From positions 186,001 through 250,000 of the forward strand of contig JAWPHD010000289.1 of the NCBI GenBank assembly GCA_037043455.1: DNA of 64,000 nucleotides, written 5' to 3'. The number at the start of each line of letters is the position of its first letter. The first letter of the stretch is position 1. The notes under the pieces were generated by a model that had not been told where the DNA came from, did no database searches, and worked only from the letters and a program-made list of their open reading frames with translations. The position numbers and the translations under genes are program-made. Positions 55,455 to 64,000 of this stretch are shown one piece after another. Origin of the DNA: Cyrtodaria siliqua (lineage: Eukaryota; Mollusca; Bivalvia; Adapedonta; Hiatellidae).

Positions 55455-55635
55455 GAAGCCATGTTTTGCTTTAAAAAAAGTATGAAACTTAAGGAGAAAT
55501 TTGGAAATCGTCGAACACGTTGAAGACAAAAACTATATTGCATTCTCGGTTTGACTGAGTTCATGAAAAGTAGTGAAAAGTGCTTGCCACCGTTCACGCC
55601 CTCCAGCCCAGAGTTTAGCAGAAATAATTATTAAT
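55455..55635 (+). repeat. twin-hairpin repeat A block, diverged
   Basis: AAAAAAAGTATGAAAC, TTTGGAAATCGTCGAACACG, GCATTCTCGGTTTGACTGAG, ACCGTTCACGCCCTCCAGCC. Hairpin 2 no longer pairs well. Confidence 0.6.
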
Positions 55636-56130
55636 CATGTCAATAATCTTTTTATATTTCTTTCATTGTCCTCCAGTTCTCCAGATGTCACTGTTGCTGA
55701 TGGAGCAGTTGTTCGCAACCGCATGGGACCTAACCCATAACACTGTGGTGGGTAAAACGGCATGCCATATGCCATCTGTTTAACATGTTAAAGCCAATAT
55801 TTGCGTTAGGGTGACACCCAGCAGTATGAAATTGCATCATTTGATTTGGTGTAGGGAAGTTGATGTCATTTGTTGTTGTTGGGTGAACAGCTGTAGCGGA
55901 GTGTTTGGGCCATTGAATTTCTATTTGTTCAAGCTCTCGACGTACATGGTTATTTATTGGAGTCTTGTTTATTATTATGTTATACTTTCGCTCATTGGAA
56001 ACTTGCTGTAGGTTTCCAAATTATCTGGAACCTGTCCATTTAAGATATTCCTTAGAATCGTAGTTTCGGCATTTACACAAACTTGTCTTACTTGACCCGT
56101 AGCAGAGACCAAGTATTTCTCGGGATTTAA
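55636..56130. other. no gene recognised
   Basis: Downstream of the minus-strand exon candidate. An AATAAA-like poly(A) signal on the minus strand is not obvious; the sequence is less AT-rich than its surroundings. Confidence 0.3.
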
Positions 56131-56135
56131 TCGAA

Positions 56136-56693
56136 TTAGCTAACTTTGAATCTTCCCTTCTTTTTGCCATCCAAACCCTTCGAAAGCGCGTTTACTTCGC
56201 CTTCCAGTTTCTGTTTCTTCGCACCAAGAACATTTAACTCCTTTTTGCTTTCAGGATGAAGTTCAATTTCACCACATATGCGCACGTCGCTACATGGATT
56301 GTCATTACATTTCTGCCGGTGATGGCATTTTCTGCCGTGACAATTGTGAGAACGGTACCCCCACACATCTGCATAAATATCTTTAGATAGATCTTGGTAT
56401 TTAGAGGTCAAGGTCTCCAACTCATTTCTCTTTCCTGCAATGTACGTTTCCTTTTCTCCAATATCAAGTTCAGGACTCATGTACCTAAAATGTGTTTCCT
56501 GTTCAAGCTGGAGACCTCTCTTGGCAAAAGGAGTACTAACATCACCGGCGGGTTCGGTTTGAGTCTGCGCTCTAGAGACAGCAGGTGAGGTTCCATCTGA
56601 GATTTTGATCTTCTGTTGACCCACCATAACCGCCTTGACAAACTTTCTGAAGTTCCTCCCAGTCATATCAAAATATGTGTTTTCGTCATCCAA
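56136..56693 (-). CDS. Cys/His-rich, coiled-coil hypothetical protein (possible host exon)
   Basis: I do not recognise a family. The open frame of about 185 codons is more GC-rich than its surroundings and is not a repeat. An acidic, hydrophilic N-terminal half (NTYFDMTGRNFRKFVKAVM; QTQTEPAGD) is followed by a Cys/His cluster at about residues 113-140 (HNCHGRKCHHRQKCNDNPCS then DVRICGEIELHPE), which suggests metal binding. The charged heptad-like C-terminus (KKQKLEGEVNALSKGLDGKK) could be a short coiled coil. The frame opens at TTG after an in-frame TAG, so the first ATG (around residue 10) or an upstream exon must supply the start. A polypyrimidine tract and TTTTCAG lie just upstream at 56716-56737, but joining there reaches that TAG. 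The CTTAG at about 56702-56706 would keep the frame. Confidence 0.5.
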   Translation of the reverse strand: MDDENTYFDMTGRNFRKFVKAVMVGQQKIKISDGTSPAVSRAQTQTEPAGDVSTPFAKRGLQLEQETHFRYMSPELDIGEKETYIAGKRNELETLTSKYQDLSKDIYADVWGYRSHNCHGRKCHHRQKCNDNPCSDVRICGEIELHPESKKELNVLGAKKQKLEGEVNALSKGLDGKKKGRFKVS

Positions 56694-56699
56694 AACAGT

Positions 56700-56740
56700 C
56701 GTCTAAGATGTGGTATATCCTGAAAAGAGAAAGAAATATA
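56700..56740 (-). promoter_or_regulatory. candidate splice acceptor region
   Basis: On the minus strand TTTCTTTCTCTTTTCAG is a strong acceptor-like signal directly upstream of the Cys/His-rich frame. Fifteen bases later a second, weaker CTTAG would be in frame. Whether either is used cannot be told from sequence alone. Confidence 0.35.
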
Positions 56741-57439
56741 AATGTTATAAATGTATTACGAGTAGTTTGGTGTACCATGAAAAATGTTGTTAAACATATC
56801 CTGTTAATTTTAAATGAATTCTTTCTAAATGAGCAAAATGATCTTATAGCAACCTCTTAACAAAACACAATGTCACCGTAATGCCATTATGGGCCCCTCT
56901 CAGAAAGTGGTAGTTGAATAATGTCATTGCACTAGTGGCCCAGTCGAGGCTCAAACCCACAATCCACCAATTGAATAGCTAATTCATTAACCATTGTGCC
57001 ACCTAATGTTTATGACATACCAAATTAACATAAACTCAATCAGAGATGTTGATCATTTTTGACTTCAATGAGTATTTAATCTACTAATCAGTTTTAAAAT
57101 GATGGAGTAAAAGGAACATGTTCAGAGTAAACAATTACTTTAAGCAGTTCATGCTTTCAAAATGGATGTGTATTGATACATTTTAAAAGAAATAACTACA
57201 TGCATTCTGATTACATGTAAATGGAAGTTAAGTAAAAACAAAAGAAATGTAAATATGGAATAAAAGTTCTACAGGACACAGTCCATACACATATACATGT
57301 ATTACTCAAGATTGTTTAAAGAGTTTTTATAGTTAGTTGATGAGAAATGATACTCACAGTTTTAAAAAAACTGAGGGTTTTGTAAAAAAAGGATGAGTAA
57401 AACACTCAGAAACTCAGCTTATCTACAGGTCTGCTCAGT
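56741..57439. other. intron-like DNA with a tRNA-like relic
   Basis: On the minus strand at 56930-57005, GGTGGCACAATGGTTAATG and GGGTTTGAGCCTCGA resemble A and B boxes, and AGGTGGC pairs with GCCACT as a 6-bp acceptor-like stem. The anticodon arm does not fold, so this is a SINE head or tRNA relic. Nothing else is seen. Confidence 0.35.
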
Positions 57440-57632
57440 TAGTTGAAACTCTCTTCAATCATTTGAAGAGAGCTTCAACTGAAGTCAAATGCACTTGAAA
57501 AGTGGTTCAATTCCATTAAAGAGAGGTCCGGTTCTAATACTGAACTAGACCTATCTTCAAATGCATTACTCCTCTCTTCAATTGAATTAGATCTCTCTTC
57601 AAATAACTGAAGAGCGGTTCAATTGAATCAGT
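57440..57632. repeat. clustered TCTTCAAxxxxTTGAAGA palindromes
   Basis: CTCTCTTCAATCATTTGAAG then AGAG is a near-perfect palindrome. Related half-sites (CTTCAACTGAAG, CTCTCTTCAATTGAATTAGA, TCTCTTCAAATAACTGAAGA) recur about six times in 190 bases. Confidence 0.6.
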
Positions 57633-58069
57633 TATGTTAAGTTGGAGTTTCTGTATTCTATGTCATGATAGAATGTTTATAATATGTATATTAGCGCATG
57701 TAAATAAGGATACTGACATTCCCCAAGAAATAGTAAATTATTTTGTGTTTAAATACATATACTTGTACATTGATTATTTTAGAGGTTTATAATTTAAAAC
57801 TATATACATATAAAACCTGATTACCGATTAGTTAATGCACTGTCGAAATATAGTCCAAATATTGGCACTCAAATTACTAGATATATTGCTATCTCTCGTA
57901 AATCTAGGGAAATCACATATACTGTAGCCGACAATATGACAGAATCACGCGTACAGTAGGATATTGCTAAACATTAACTTCAGCAAAGAAATTGTATTTT
58001 GTCTCACGCCATGTAGTATAGACATTATACGGAGACATAATGACACGAGCTGGGTGATAATAGTGTCTC
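57633..58069. other. no gene recognised
   Basis: AT-rich spacer; no supported feature. Confidence 0.35.
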
Positions 58070-58790
58070 AACCAGGGGCTAGAGGGCGTGAGCGGTAGCT
58101 AGCATAATTTCACTACCGCTCATGAACAGTCTCAATCAAACCGAGACTGCAATATTTCGTATGTGTCGGCTCGGCTGTTTCCAAAGGTCCATTATCATAC
58201 TCTTTTTTATAGCACAGTGGCGTTGCTTGTGCAGTGTGGCGGCAGTAAAACGTCTCCCCGCGCTTACAATCAGTACTGTTATCCATTCGATCTTAGGAGA
58301 TCGCTGAGCCCGATACTTATATTTAGTTATCGGTGATGCATTTTCAATTTCTTTTGTTTTCTTACATAATCTTTGATTCGGTGATTCCACTACTCCGGCC
58401 GATAATAGGCTCTGGGTATTGTTTAACGACTCATAGGATATGTTGTCTGCTTTTTAATTTAGTCTTTTGGCTGTTACTTGTGATACGCAGGCTTCATAAC
58501 CGCTGTTCCCAACTAAATTCCATTATGTTTATTTCGATCTTCGGGGCATTTAATTTTATTAGATACTGTGACCATACGCCGTACGACATGGGGAAGTAGT
58601 GCACTCCATGTCCACCGCCATATGCATGCCATCTTCTGGATGGTTAAAATTATGTACTATTGATTTTATGAATATTGAGTTCTGCTCAACCCGGGGCTGG
58701 AGGGCGTAAGCGGTAACTAGCATAATTTCACTACCGCTCATGAACAGTCTCAATCAAACCGAGACTGCAATATTTCGTATGTGCTTTGAT
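58070..58790 (-). repeat. twin-hairpin repeat, A-B-A arrangement
   Basis: Minus orientation. A block (58075-58205), linker ATAGCACAGTGGCGTTGCTT, full B block (58225-58670), then a second A block (58690-58785). Both A blocks point the same way, so this unit has direct terminal repeats. Hairpin 2 is intact in the first (GAGCGGTAG / CTACCGCTC) and has one mismatch in the second (AAGCGGTAA / CTACCGCTC region). Confidence 0.85.
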
Positions 58791-59119
58791 TGCCATAATA
58801 ATCGTAAATGATTTTCAAATCAACTACTTCATCTGGTAAAAAATTAGATTCCATTTTGTACTGAACGCTTGTCACCAATACTGAGATAGAAAACACAAAA
58901 CTGCCGTCAGAAAGAGCTGCTGGTTCACAGTGTGGACTAGTTCACTATTCTGCCACAAAGAGTAAAGCAGTTAGTTGATAGGAATATTAATAAATTAAAT
59001 CGTCCAAATCACACGTTTTAAAACGACCTGACACCCCTTATGTAATGCCAAGCTTGCGACAGGCCAAATCCCGCATGAAGTTTTCTCAGCGGTAAAGTAT
59101 AAAGGCAATACCAATAATG
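58791..59119. other. no gene recognised
   Basis: Spacer between twin-hairpin copies; no supported feature. Confidence 0.35.
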
Positions 59120-59250
59120 CCGTGTTGAGCGGTGGCAAGCATATTTCACTACCGTTCATGAACAGTCTCAGTCAAACCGAGACTACAATATTTCGTAAAT
59201 GTCGTGTTCGGCCTTTTCCAACGGTCCACTCTCATACTCTTTTACACAAT
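59120..59250 (-). repeat. twin-hairpin repeat, solo A block
   Basis: GTTGAGCGGTGGCAAGC..CTACCGTTCATGAACAG..GTCTCAGTCAAACCGAGAC..CATACTCTTTT. Relative to the consensus stem, both changes (GGTAG to GGTGG, GCTC to GTTC) convert Watson-Crick pairs to G-T wobbles, leaving the stem foldable. Confidence 0.75.
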
Positions 59251-59358
59251 GACGCCGACGTCATGTTGATGTGCCCGCTTGTGTAAATAGCTCAGGCTTT
59301 CCATTATTCGCGTAAAACGTGGATAACCCGTAACAACTAACACTATCCTGTATTATAG

Positions 59359-60415
59359 TCATGGATGACAAACAGAACTTAAACAAGCCCAACAGGGTTT
59401 TTATAAGTGGAAAGGCAGTTGGGGATGATTTGAGAAATCTCGTGATAACGAGCATTGTTAAAAAAGGTGGAAATTCGGAGAATAGAAATGCCCTAGGGGT
59501 GTTTTGTCATTTGTGGCAGTGTCCCTGAAACTTTCGAATACTTGTGTTAGGAATATCTGGGATCGTTATTGCGACACCGGCTCTGTTGCTCCCCTTCACC
59601 ATGGTGATAGGCAGGAAGAGAACAAGATGAAAAGTATGTTGAACAATTAAAGCGTGAAAAGCCGTCTTTGTCTTTATCTGAAGTGAAAGAAAAAATTAGC
59701 CCGATTTTCAAATATTGATGTCAGTATGAACACGCTTAGCAAAACATTAAAACATCGAATGAAAAATGGTCCCTGGAGTAGGAAAATCATGATAAGTACA
59801 GCTGCAGAAAAAAATACGACAAATAAAATAAAATACACGCAAGCATATCTTAACTATTGTTTCCCGACAAAATTCATACATATTTAAATTCTTTGATGAA
59901 AGTGGCTTCGAACTTCCACAATCAATTAAGAGTAATTATGGATACGCACCAGTAGGCCAGCCTGCCGTTGAAATATGTGAACATACAAGGTTACCGCATT
60001 TGACATTACATTTATTATTTGGTCTTAATGGTGTTGCATATGCAAACGTTTTTGAAGGTGCGAATGATACGGACCGTTACTTAAACTTTTTCAACTAAGC
60101 TTCTCATTCAGTTGATAAAACTGGAAACCCAGCGTTAACTGCGGGGGACATAATCATAGTTGACAACTGCGCCATCCATCATAACCGTGGAGAAGCGTTT
60201 CTGTCTGGGTTTTTGAATAACCAAGGAATAGAAAATGTATTTACACCTACGGAGATGTGCTTTATGCATATACAATCAGTGCTAGGAGTTAGCATTACAG
60301 TAGAATTGCTCGAGAGATTAACCTTGAACATACCATTTTGAAAGTTATAACTTCCATCACTGCTGAGGACGCCTGAAGTTATTCTCGCGGATTGGAATAC
60401 ATCAACATCTAATAG
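59359..60415 (+). pseudogene. Tc1/mariner-IS630-type DDE transposase relic
   Basis: The N-terminal part NLNKPNRVFISGKAVGDDLR then SNTCVRNIWDRYCDTGSVAP is a paired-like helix-turn-helix DNA-binding region. The catalytic part FKFFDESGFELPQSIKSNYG (first Asp at 59895), HLTLHLLFGLNGVAYANVFE, TAGDIIIVDNCAIHHNRGEA (second Asp at 60172) carries the DDE_3 signature. The third acidic motif (usually SPxLNPIE) is not recognisable; FTPTEMC stands in its place. Frameshifts near 59525 and 59690 and TAA codons near 59875 and 60098 kill it. Terminal repeats were not found. Confidence 0.75.
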
Positions 60416-60518
60416 CGAAAAGGTGAGTCTTTAGAAGTATATAATTAGTAGAAATTCGGAAATCCTCGGACAAGTTAAATACAAAAAATATGTTGCAGTC
60501 TTGCAATATACTTCTCAG

Positions 60519-62400
60519 TATCTTGATGACATACTCAATAATGATAATCCTTCTTTGCTCATATGGTTACTAACATTTATCCACCAGAGCTCACGTTGAA
60601 TAAAGCCAACAGTTTGGATACAGTAGCAGCATTTCTCGATCTTCATCTCTCGACTTCAAATGAGTGTATTCATACTAAAATCTATGATAAGAGAGATGAT
60701 TTCAATTTTAACATCGATAACTATCCACACCTGGCTGGAGATGTACATCGTGCTACCTCATACGGGGTGTATATCTCCCAGCTCATTCGATTTGCTAGAG
60801 CGTGTAATGATGTTATAGACTTCAATGATCGAAATCAATGTAATACAAGTAAACTTCTTCATAAGGGTTTTCGTTATCACAAACTACGTATATCTTTCTA
60901 TAAATTCTACCCCCGCAACGAGGGCCTGCTGGAAAAGTACAACACCAGCCTTAAAACACTTCTGCGACTAGGCATATAACAACCCTCATTTTATGGAGAT
61001 GTGGTCTATAAACTTTGAAAGTTAAAGGGGTCTAACGGGTTTCCTGACCGCTTTAAAAATTAAATCAGGAAGTTCGTCAGAAAAGGATATAACCCTTTGG
61101 TTTTACAGCGCACTGCATGTTTTGTGATTGACCCCTCTACAGTCAGTCATTGTACTTAACTTTTCACTTTTTGTGATTTATATCTTTCGTAAGATTCTTG
61201 GTCACGATAACTTTCATACTATCATTGTTAAACTTGTTAAAAGTTTATCAAAAGATGTTATGACCCTATCATTTTGCAAAGTACTGAATGCTTGGTGGTG
61301 GACCCTTTTACAGTTCTCCACTATGCTTTCCTCTTTAATTGTACGATGACCGGACAGGCTGTGGACCCAATGATGACGTCAACCTAAAGCCCATTGGGAC
61401 GGTGGCGTTTGATGTTTGTTTATGATCTGTCTTGTCGTGCCCTTATTTGTTTATTCTCTTGTTGCTCTGGCTTCTGCCAAGACATTAAGTACCTTCCTTG
61501 TGGCTTTCTTGGCTATTGGTGTTTTATATTATATTTACACGAGCATATTTGTGTTTTACTTATATTGCCTATTGATGCTGCCTTGTTGGTTAGAGATTAG
61601 ATCATGGCGGGGATTTCTTTATTTACAATCCTGTTTTAAAGGGATGACAGTAGGGTAAGTGTGAGGTTTGGTGCACCCTAGAACCGGTTTAAACCCCCAG
61701 TGGCCTACTTTGCCACTGACCGTTCCAAGGCGGTAGCCCTATTGTCAACCCTTTTGTGTTTGTGATGTCGTTTGTGTTTATTATTACTTTTGCCTTCTTG
61801 TTTGTTTGTTTGCGTGTTTGTTTCTGTGTTTAGTGGTTGACTGACCTCCTTGAATGCTACTTTTCCTGTCCGATGTTTTTATATTTCTTTGTGCGATGAC
61901 TGGACTACCTCTTGGGACTTTATGATTGTACCTACTGAAACCCCAACTAAGGGAGGTGGGTGCACGAGCTTTCGTCCCTCGGGTTTTCTAGTTGTACCCT
62001 ATATTGGTTTTCTCTTTAGCTGCAACTACTATGGTTGTTCAGTACGATTCTGGATACATCCTGAGATGTTTATTATTTTATATGTGTTTCTTTAGTTAGT
62101 TTCTCTGCATGTGGACTTTATTGTTAGAGAATTCCTTTTGATGAGATGTAGTTTTGTTCAAATTGTCTTGTCTATTTGGGCACTGAAGACAGGAGTGTGC
62201 GCATATAAAATCGATTCAAGCTAACCAGTAGGCCTTATTGCCTACTGACCGTTCCAAGTCGGTAACCCTGTATTGACCACCCTTTCTGTTGTTTTTTGTC
62301 TCTTTCATTGTATTGTCAAGTCCTTGTTTGCAGTACAGTGCGGACCTACGATGTCATTGCGTTCGGACGCTGTGGTTTCTATAGGACCCAATATCTCATT
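60519..62400 (+). mobile_element. PLE family 2 with nested family 1 copy
   Basis: It starts at the catalytic region (SQYLDDILNNDNPS), with a clean 138-codon stretch (60563-60979: FLDLHLSTSNECIHTKIYDK, YPHLAGDV, GVYISQLIRFARACNDVIDF), then FVRKGYNPLVLQRTACFVID. At about 61176 it is cut by a family-1 PLE and resumes at 61889 (ATGACTGGACTACCTCTTGG), running through the family-2 3' UTR to GTTTCTATAGGACC at about 62390. The intact joint is visible at 9680-9700. The KL-TGA-KLKG codon at about 61017 matches an Arg CGA decay, not a Cys position. Confidence 0.8.
61176..61888 (+). mobile_element. Naiad-like family 1 PLE nested in family 2
   Basis: RKILGHDNFHTIIVKLVK, LQSTECLVVDPFTVLH-like and NCTMTGQAVDPMMTST close the frame. 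The complete family-1 3' UTR follows (CTCTGGCTTCTGCCAAGACA, GATCATGGCGGGGATTTC, GAACCGGTTTAAACCCCCAG, CAAGGCGGTAGCCCTATTG) to CCGATGTTTTTATATTTCTT. The host family-2 sequence flanks it on both sides, proving later insertion. Confidence 0.85.
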
Positions 62401-62479
62401 TCTGAACAACCCAAAAATCGCGTATATGAAATTAACTCCACGTTAATAGTATTTTGGGATTAACGAGCCAAAAATATAT

Positions 62480-63265
62480 GGCTATGAAATAAAATACCAC
62501 ATCTGCTACTTTATTCTCTTGGTTGTGTTTGCTGCTTCCAAAGTATCTCCCTTATTGGTATTTATCAACATTCACACTAGCATTCGACTAGTGCAGTGTG
62601 ACGGCTGCAAAAGTCTCCTCGTGGTTTTAAAGTGTTTACCGATAACTCTAAATTAAAATTTAAATATATACACAGCAAAAACGGAAACATATATTTATTT
62701 CGAGTTTTAACTGATTACCGATATTTACATTTTATGTAGCTATACAATACATGCTCTGCTATTTGGATGTTTCTACGCTTAACTATATGCATTACGATTC
62801 GTTCAAATATGATACATTACACACTACTGTATAATTACCCTAAGCTCTGTTGCGCTACGCTAATAATGAGGTAAATTATGAAGATAGTGTTGTTAATTTT
62901 TAATTCAGTCTTATGGTTCTTACTTGTGATATGTAAGCTTCATTACCGATGCTTCCAACTAAATTCCATTTTGTTTATATCGCTCTTCGGGGCATAGTAT
63001 TTTGTTAGCTACTGGGACCAAACGCCGCTAGACATGGTGGAGGAAAATCTCTATGTCCACCGCCATATGCATGCCATCTTGGGGATGGTTAAACTTATGT
63101 ACTATTGATTTTATGAATATAGAGTTCTGCTCAACCCGGGGCTAGAGGGCGAGAGTGGTAGCTAGCATATTTCACTACCGTTCATTTCTCAATCAAACCG
63201 AGACTGCACTATTTTGTATGTGTCGTGTTCGGCCGTTTCCAAAGGTCCTTTATAATACTCTTTTT
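62480..63265 (-). repeat. twin-hairpin repeat, diverged B plus A
   Basis: Minus orientation: a MITE-family A-like stretch (ACTTTATTCTCTTGGTTGTG, TTTGCTGCTTCCAAAG), then B (GTGCAGTGTGACGGCTGC near 62592; TTCCAACTAAATTCCATTTT, GCCATCTTGGGGATGG near 62950-63090) and a normal A block (63130-63262). It links the twin-hairpin family with the inverted-repeat MITE family in one copy. Confidence 0.7.
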
Positions 63266-63498
63266 TGTTTGTGTACATCTATACTTGTTATATCTTAAAG
63301 CTACAGAGTCTCTATATCAATCGATTTCTTAATTGTAGACGTGTCTTTATTTGTAACTTCATGTTCACCAGCTCATTTCGAAATCGGGTAATTAATCGAG
63401 CAAATATAAGGCAGGTATTTTATTGTATAGACATCGACCAGTGTACATCGTACCTGTACACAGGTAACATTAACATTTACAGAAGAAAATAATTACCT
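63266..63498. other. no gene recognised
   Basis: A short AT-rich spacer. The plus-strand frame at 63265-63492 has no motif. Confidence 0.35.
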
Positions 63499-63499
63499 C

Positions 63500-63575
63500 T
63501 TTCGGGTCTCGAACACAGGACCTTCTTATTTCAAGTCAGGTACTCTACCAATTGAGCTATAACGCTTCTTGAGCA
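63500..63575 (-). repeat. tRNA-like relic (good A and B boxes)
   Basis: On the minus strand GTTATAGCTCAATTGGTAGA is an almost perfect tRNA 5' region (A box TAGCTCAATTGG) and TGTGTTCGAGACCCG is B-box-like. The D arm GCTC..GAG(T) folds, but the acceptor ends and the anticodon arm (CCTGA / TAAGA) do not. A tRNA pseudogene or SINE head, not a safe functional tRNA call. Confidence 0.45.
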
Positions 63576-64000
63576 AATGGTATACAAACTACCATTTATT
63601 ATGATGTAAAATAACTTAACACATTTAAACGCAACTCAAGATGAATCCATAAATCAATGAGTCCATCTTGTCCGACGTGTCAATTCACATTGCCTGGTGA
63701 AATACTATATTGTATCAATATGAAACTAATATTCCGCCTATGTCATATCAAAGCGCTTAGGAAATAGCACACAACCATTCAGCAGAACTGTTTAACAATA
63801 TATTTCCTGACTGAATCGACACATGTACATTTATGTGCAATAAAACATATACTCTGGCTAACGATAGCGGATAGCTTAATCAGAATCAGAATCGCTACAT
63901 ACTGGAATATAATGAAATAAATAAAAATAGCTGATGTCAGTAAAAACCGCAATTGACATTTTCCATTCATCTTTTATAACCGCAGACATCGCATACAGCT
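63576..64000. other. no gene recognised
   Basis: AT-rich DNA to the window edge; no supported feature. Confidence 0.35.

Noticed and set aside
61000..61025. TGA in the family-2 PLE frame as another selenocysteine
   Set aside because: The position aligns with Arg or Lys, not Cys; CGA to TGA transition decay explains it.
63500..63575. Functional tRNA gene
   Set aside because: A and B boxes are good, but acceptor and anticodon stems do not pair.

Overview
The window is AT-rich, intron-scale, repeat-dense eukaryotic DNA with almost no convincing host protein-coding sequence. The mix of Penelope-like elements (PLEs), RNase H-bearing and L1/Tx1-like LINEs, a Ty3/gypsy relic, a DDE transposase relic, MITEs, tRNA-derived SINE heads and minisatellites suggests an invertebrate. 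The repeat vocabulary points to a bivalve mollusc. That assignment is inference from repeat style, not from a marker gene.

The dominant component is a PLE whose endonuclease and reverse transcriptase (RT) read like the N-terminal-endonuclease clade called Naiad. At 25060-26520 a Zn-knuckle plus GIY-YIG endonuclease lies upstream of an RT fragment. The best RT copy is at 17768-19117, with motif A (YDFSTLYT), motif B (GIPMGTNCAP) and YLDD. At least eighteen PLE pieces are present, most of them solo or near-solo 3' ends. A second family (9307-10232, 60520-62400, tail at 37370-37680) is interrupted by a copy of the first at 61176-61888. In the endonuclease fragment two in-frame TGA codons sit exactly where the family has conserved cysteines. 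This fits selenocysteine-recoded Naiads, which have been reported from clams.

A second theme is a ~0.55-0.6 kb repeat built from an A block with two adjacent hairpins and a B block. It occurs singly, truncated, and head-to-tail as A-B-A-B-A (51940-53250) and A-B-A (58070-58790). A related family with long terminal inverted repeats (16344-16861, 43054-43716) keeps the larger hairpin with a compensatory base-pair change.

Layout: 1-5.4 kb repeats, a tRNA-like head and a twin-hairpin copy; 5.4-11.8 kb duplicated blocks with nested PLE tails; 11.8-13.8 kb a composite element with internal tandem repeats; 14.6-19.6 kb PLE, inverted-repeat element, gypsy Pol end and the main RT; 19.6-21.2 kb a terminal-inverted-repeat transposon; 21.5-24.3 kb an L1/Tx1-like LINE cut by insertions; 25-26.7 kb the endonuclease-bearing PLE; 29-32.3 kb a palindrome, a MITE and a 5'-truncated RNase H LINE with a 13-bp target duplication; 34.9-38.9 kb PLE, LINE and ~160-bp tandem repeats; 39-44.9 kb MITEs and PLE tails; 45.8-48.2 kb two large minisatellites (32 bp and 22 bp) that generate long spurious open frames; 49-50.7 kb a LINE end and a mariner-type MITE; 51.9-55.6 kb tandem twin-hairpin repeats and PLE; 56.1-56.7 kb the only plausible host exon (Cys/His-rich, unknown); 58-63.3 kb twin-hairpin repeats, a transposase relic and nested PLEs.

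There is no operon or pathway here. The parts interact as a layered record of insertion. Everything was read by eye, so repeat boundaries are approximate to roughly 10-30 bp unless a duplication or terminal repeat fixes them.
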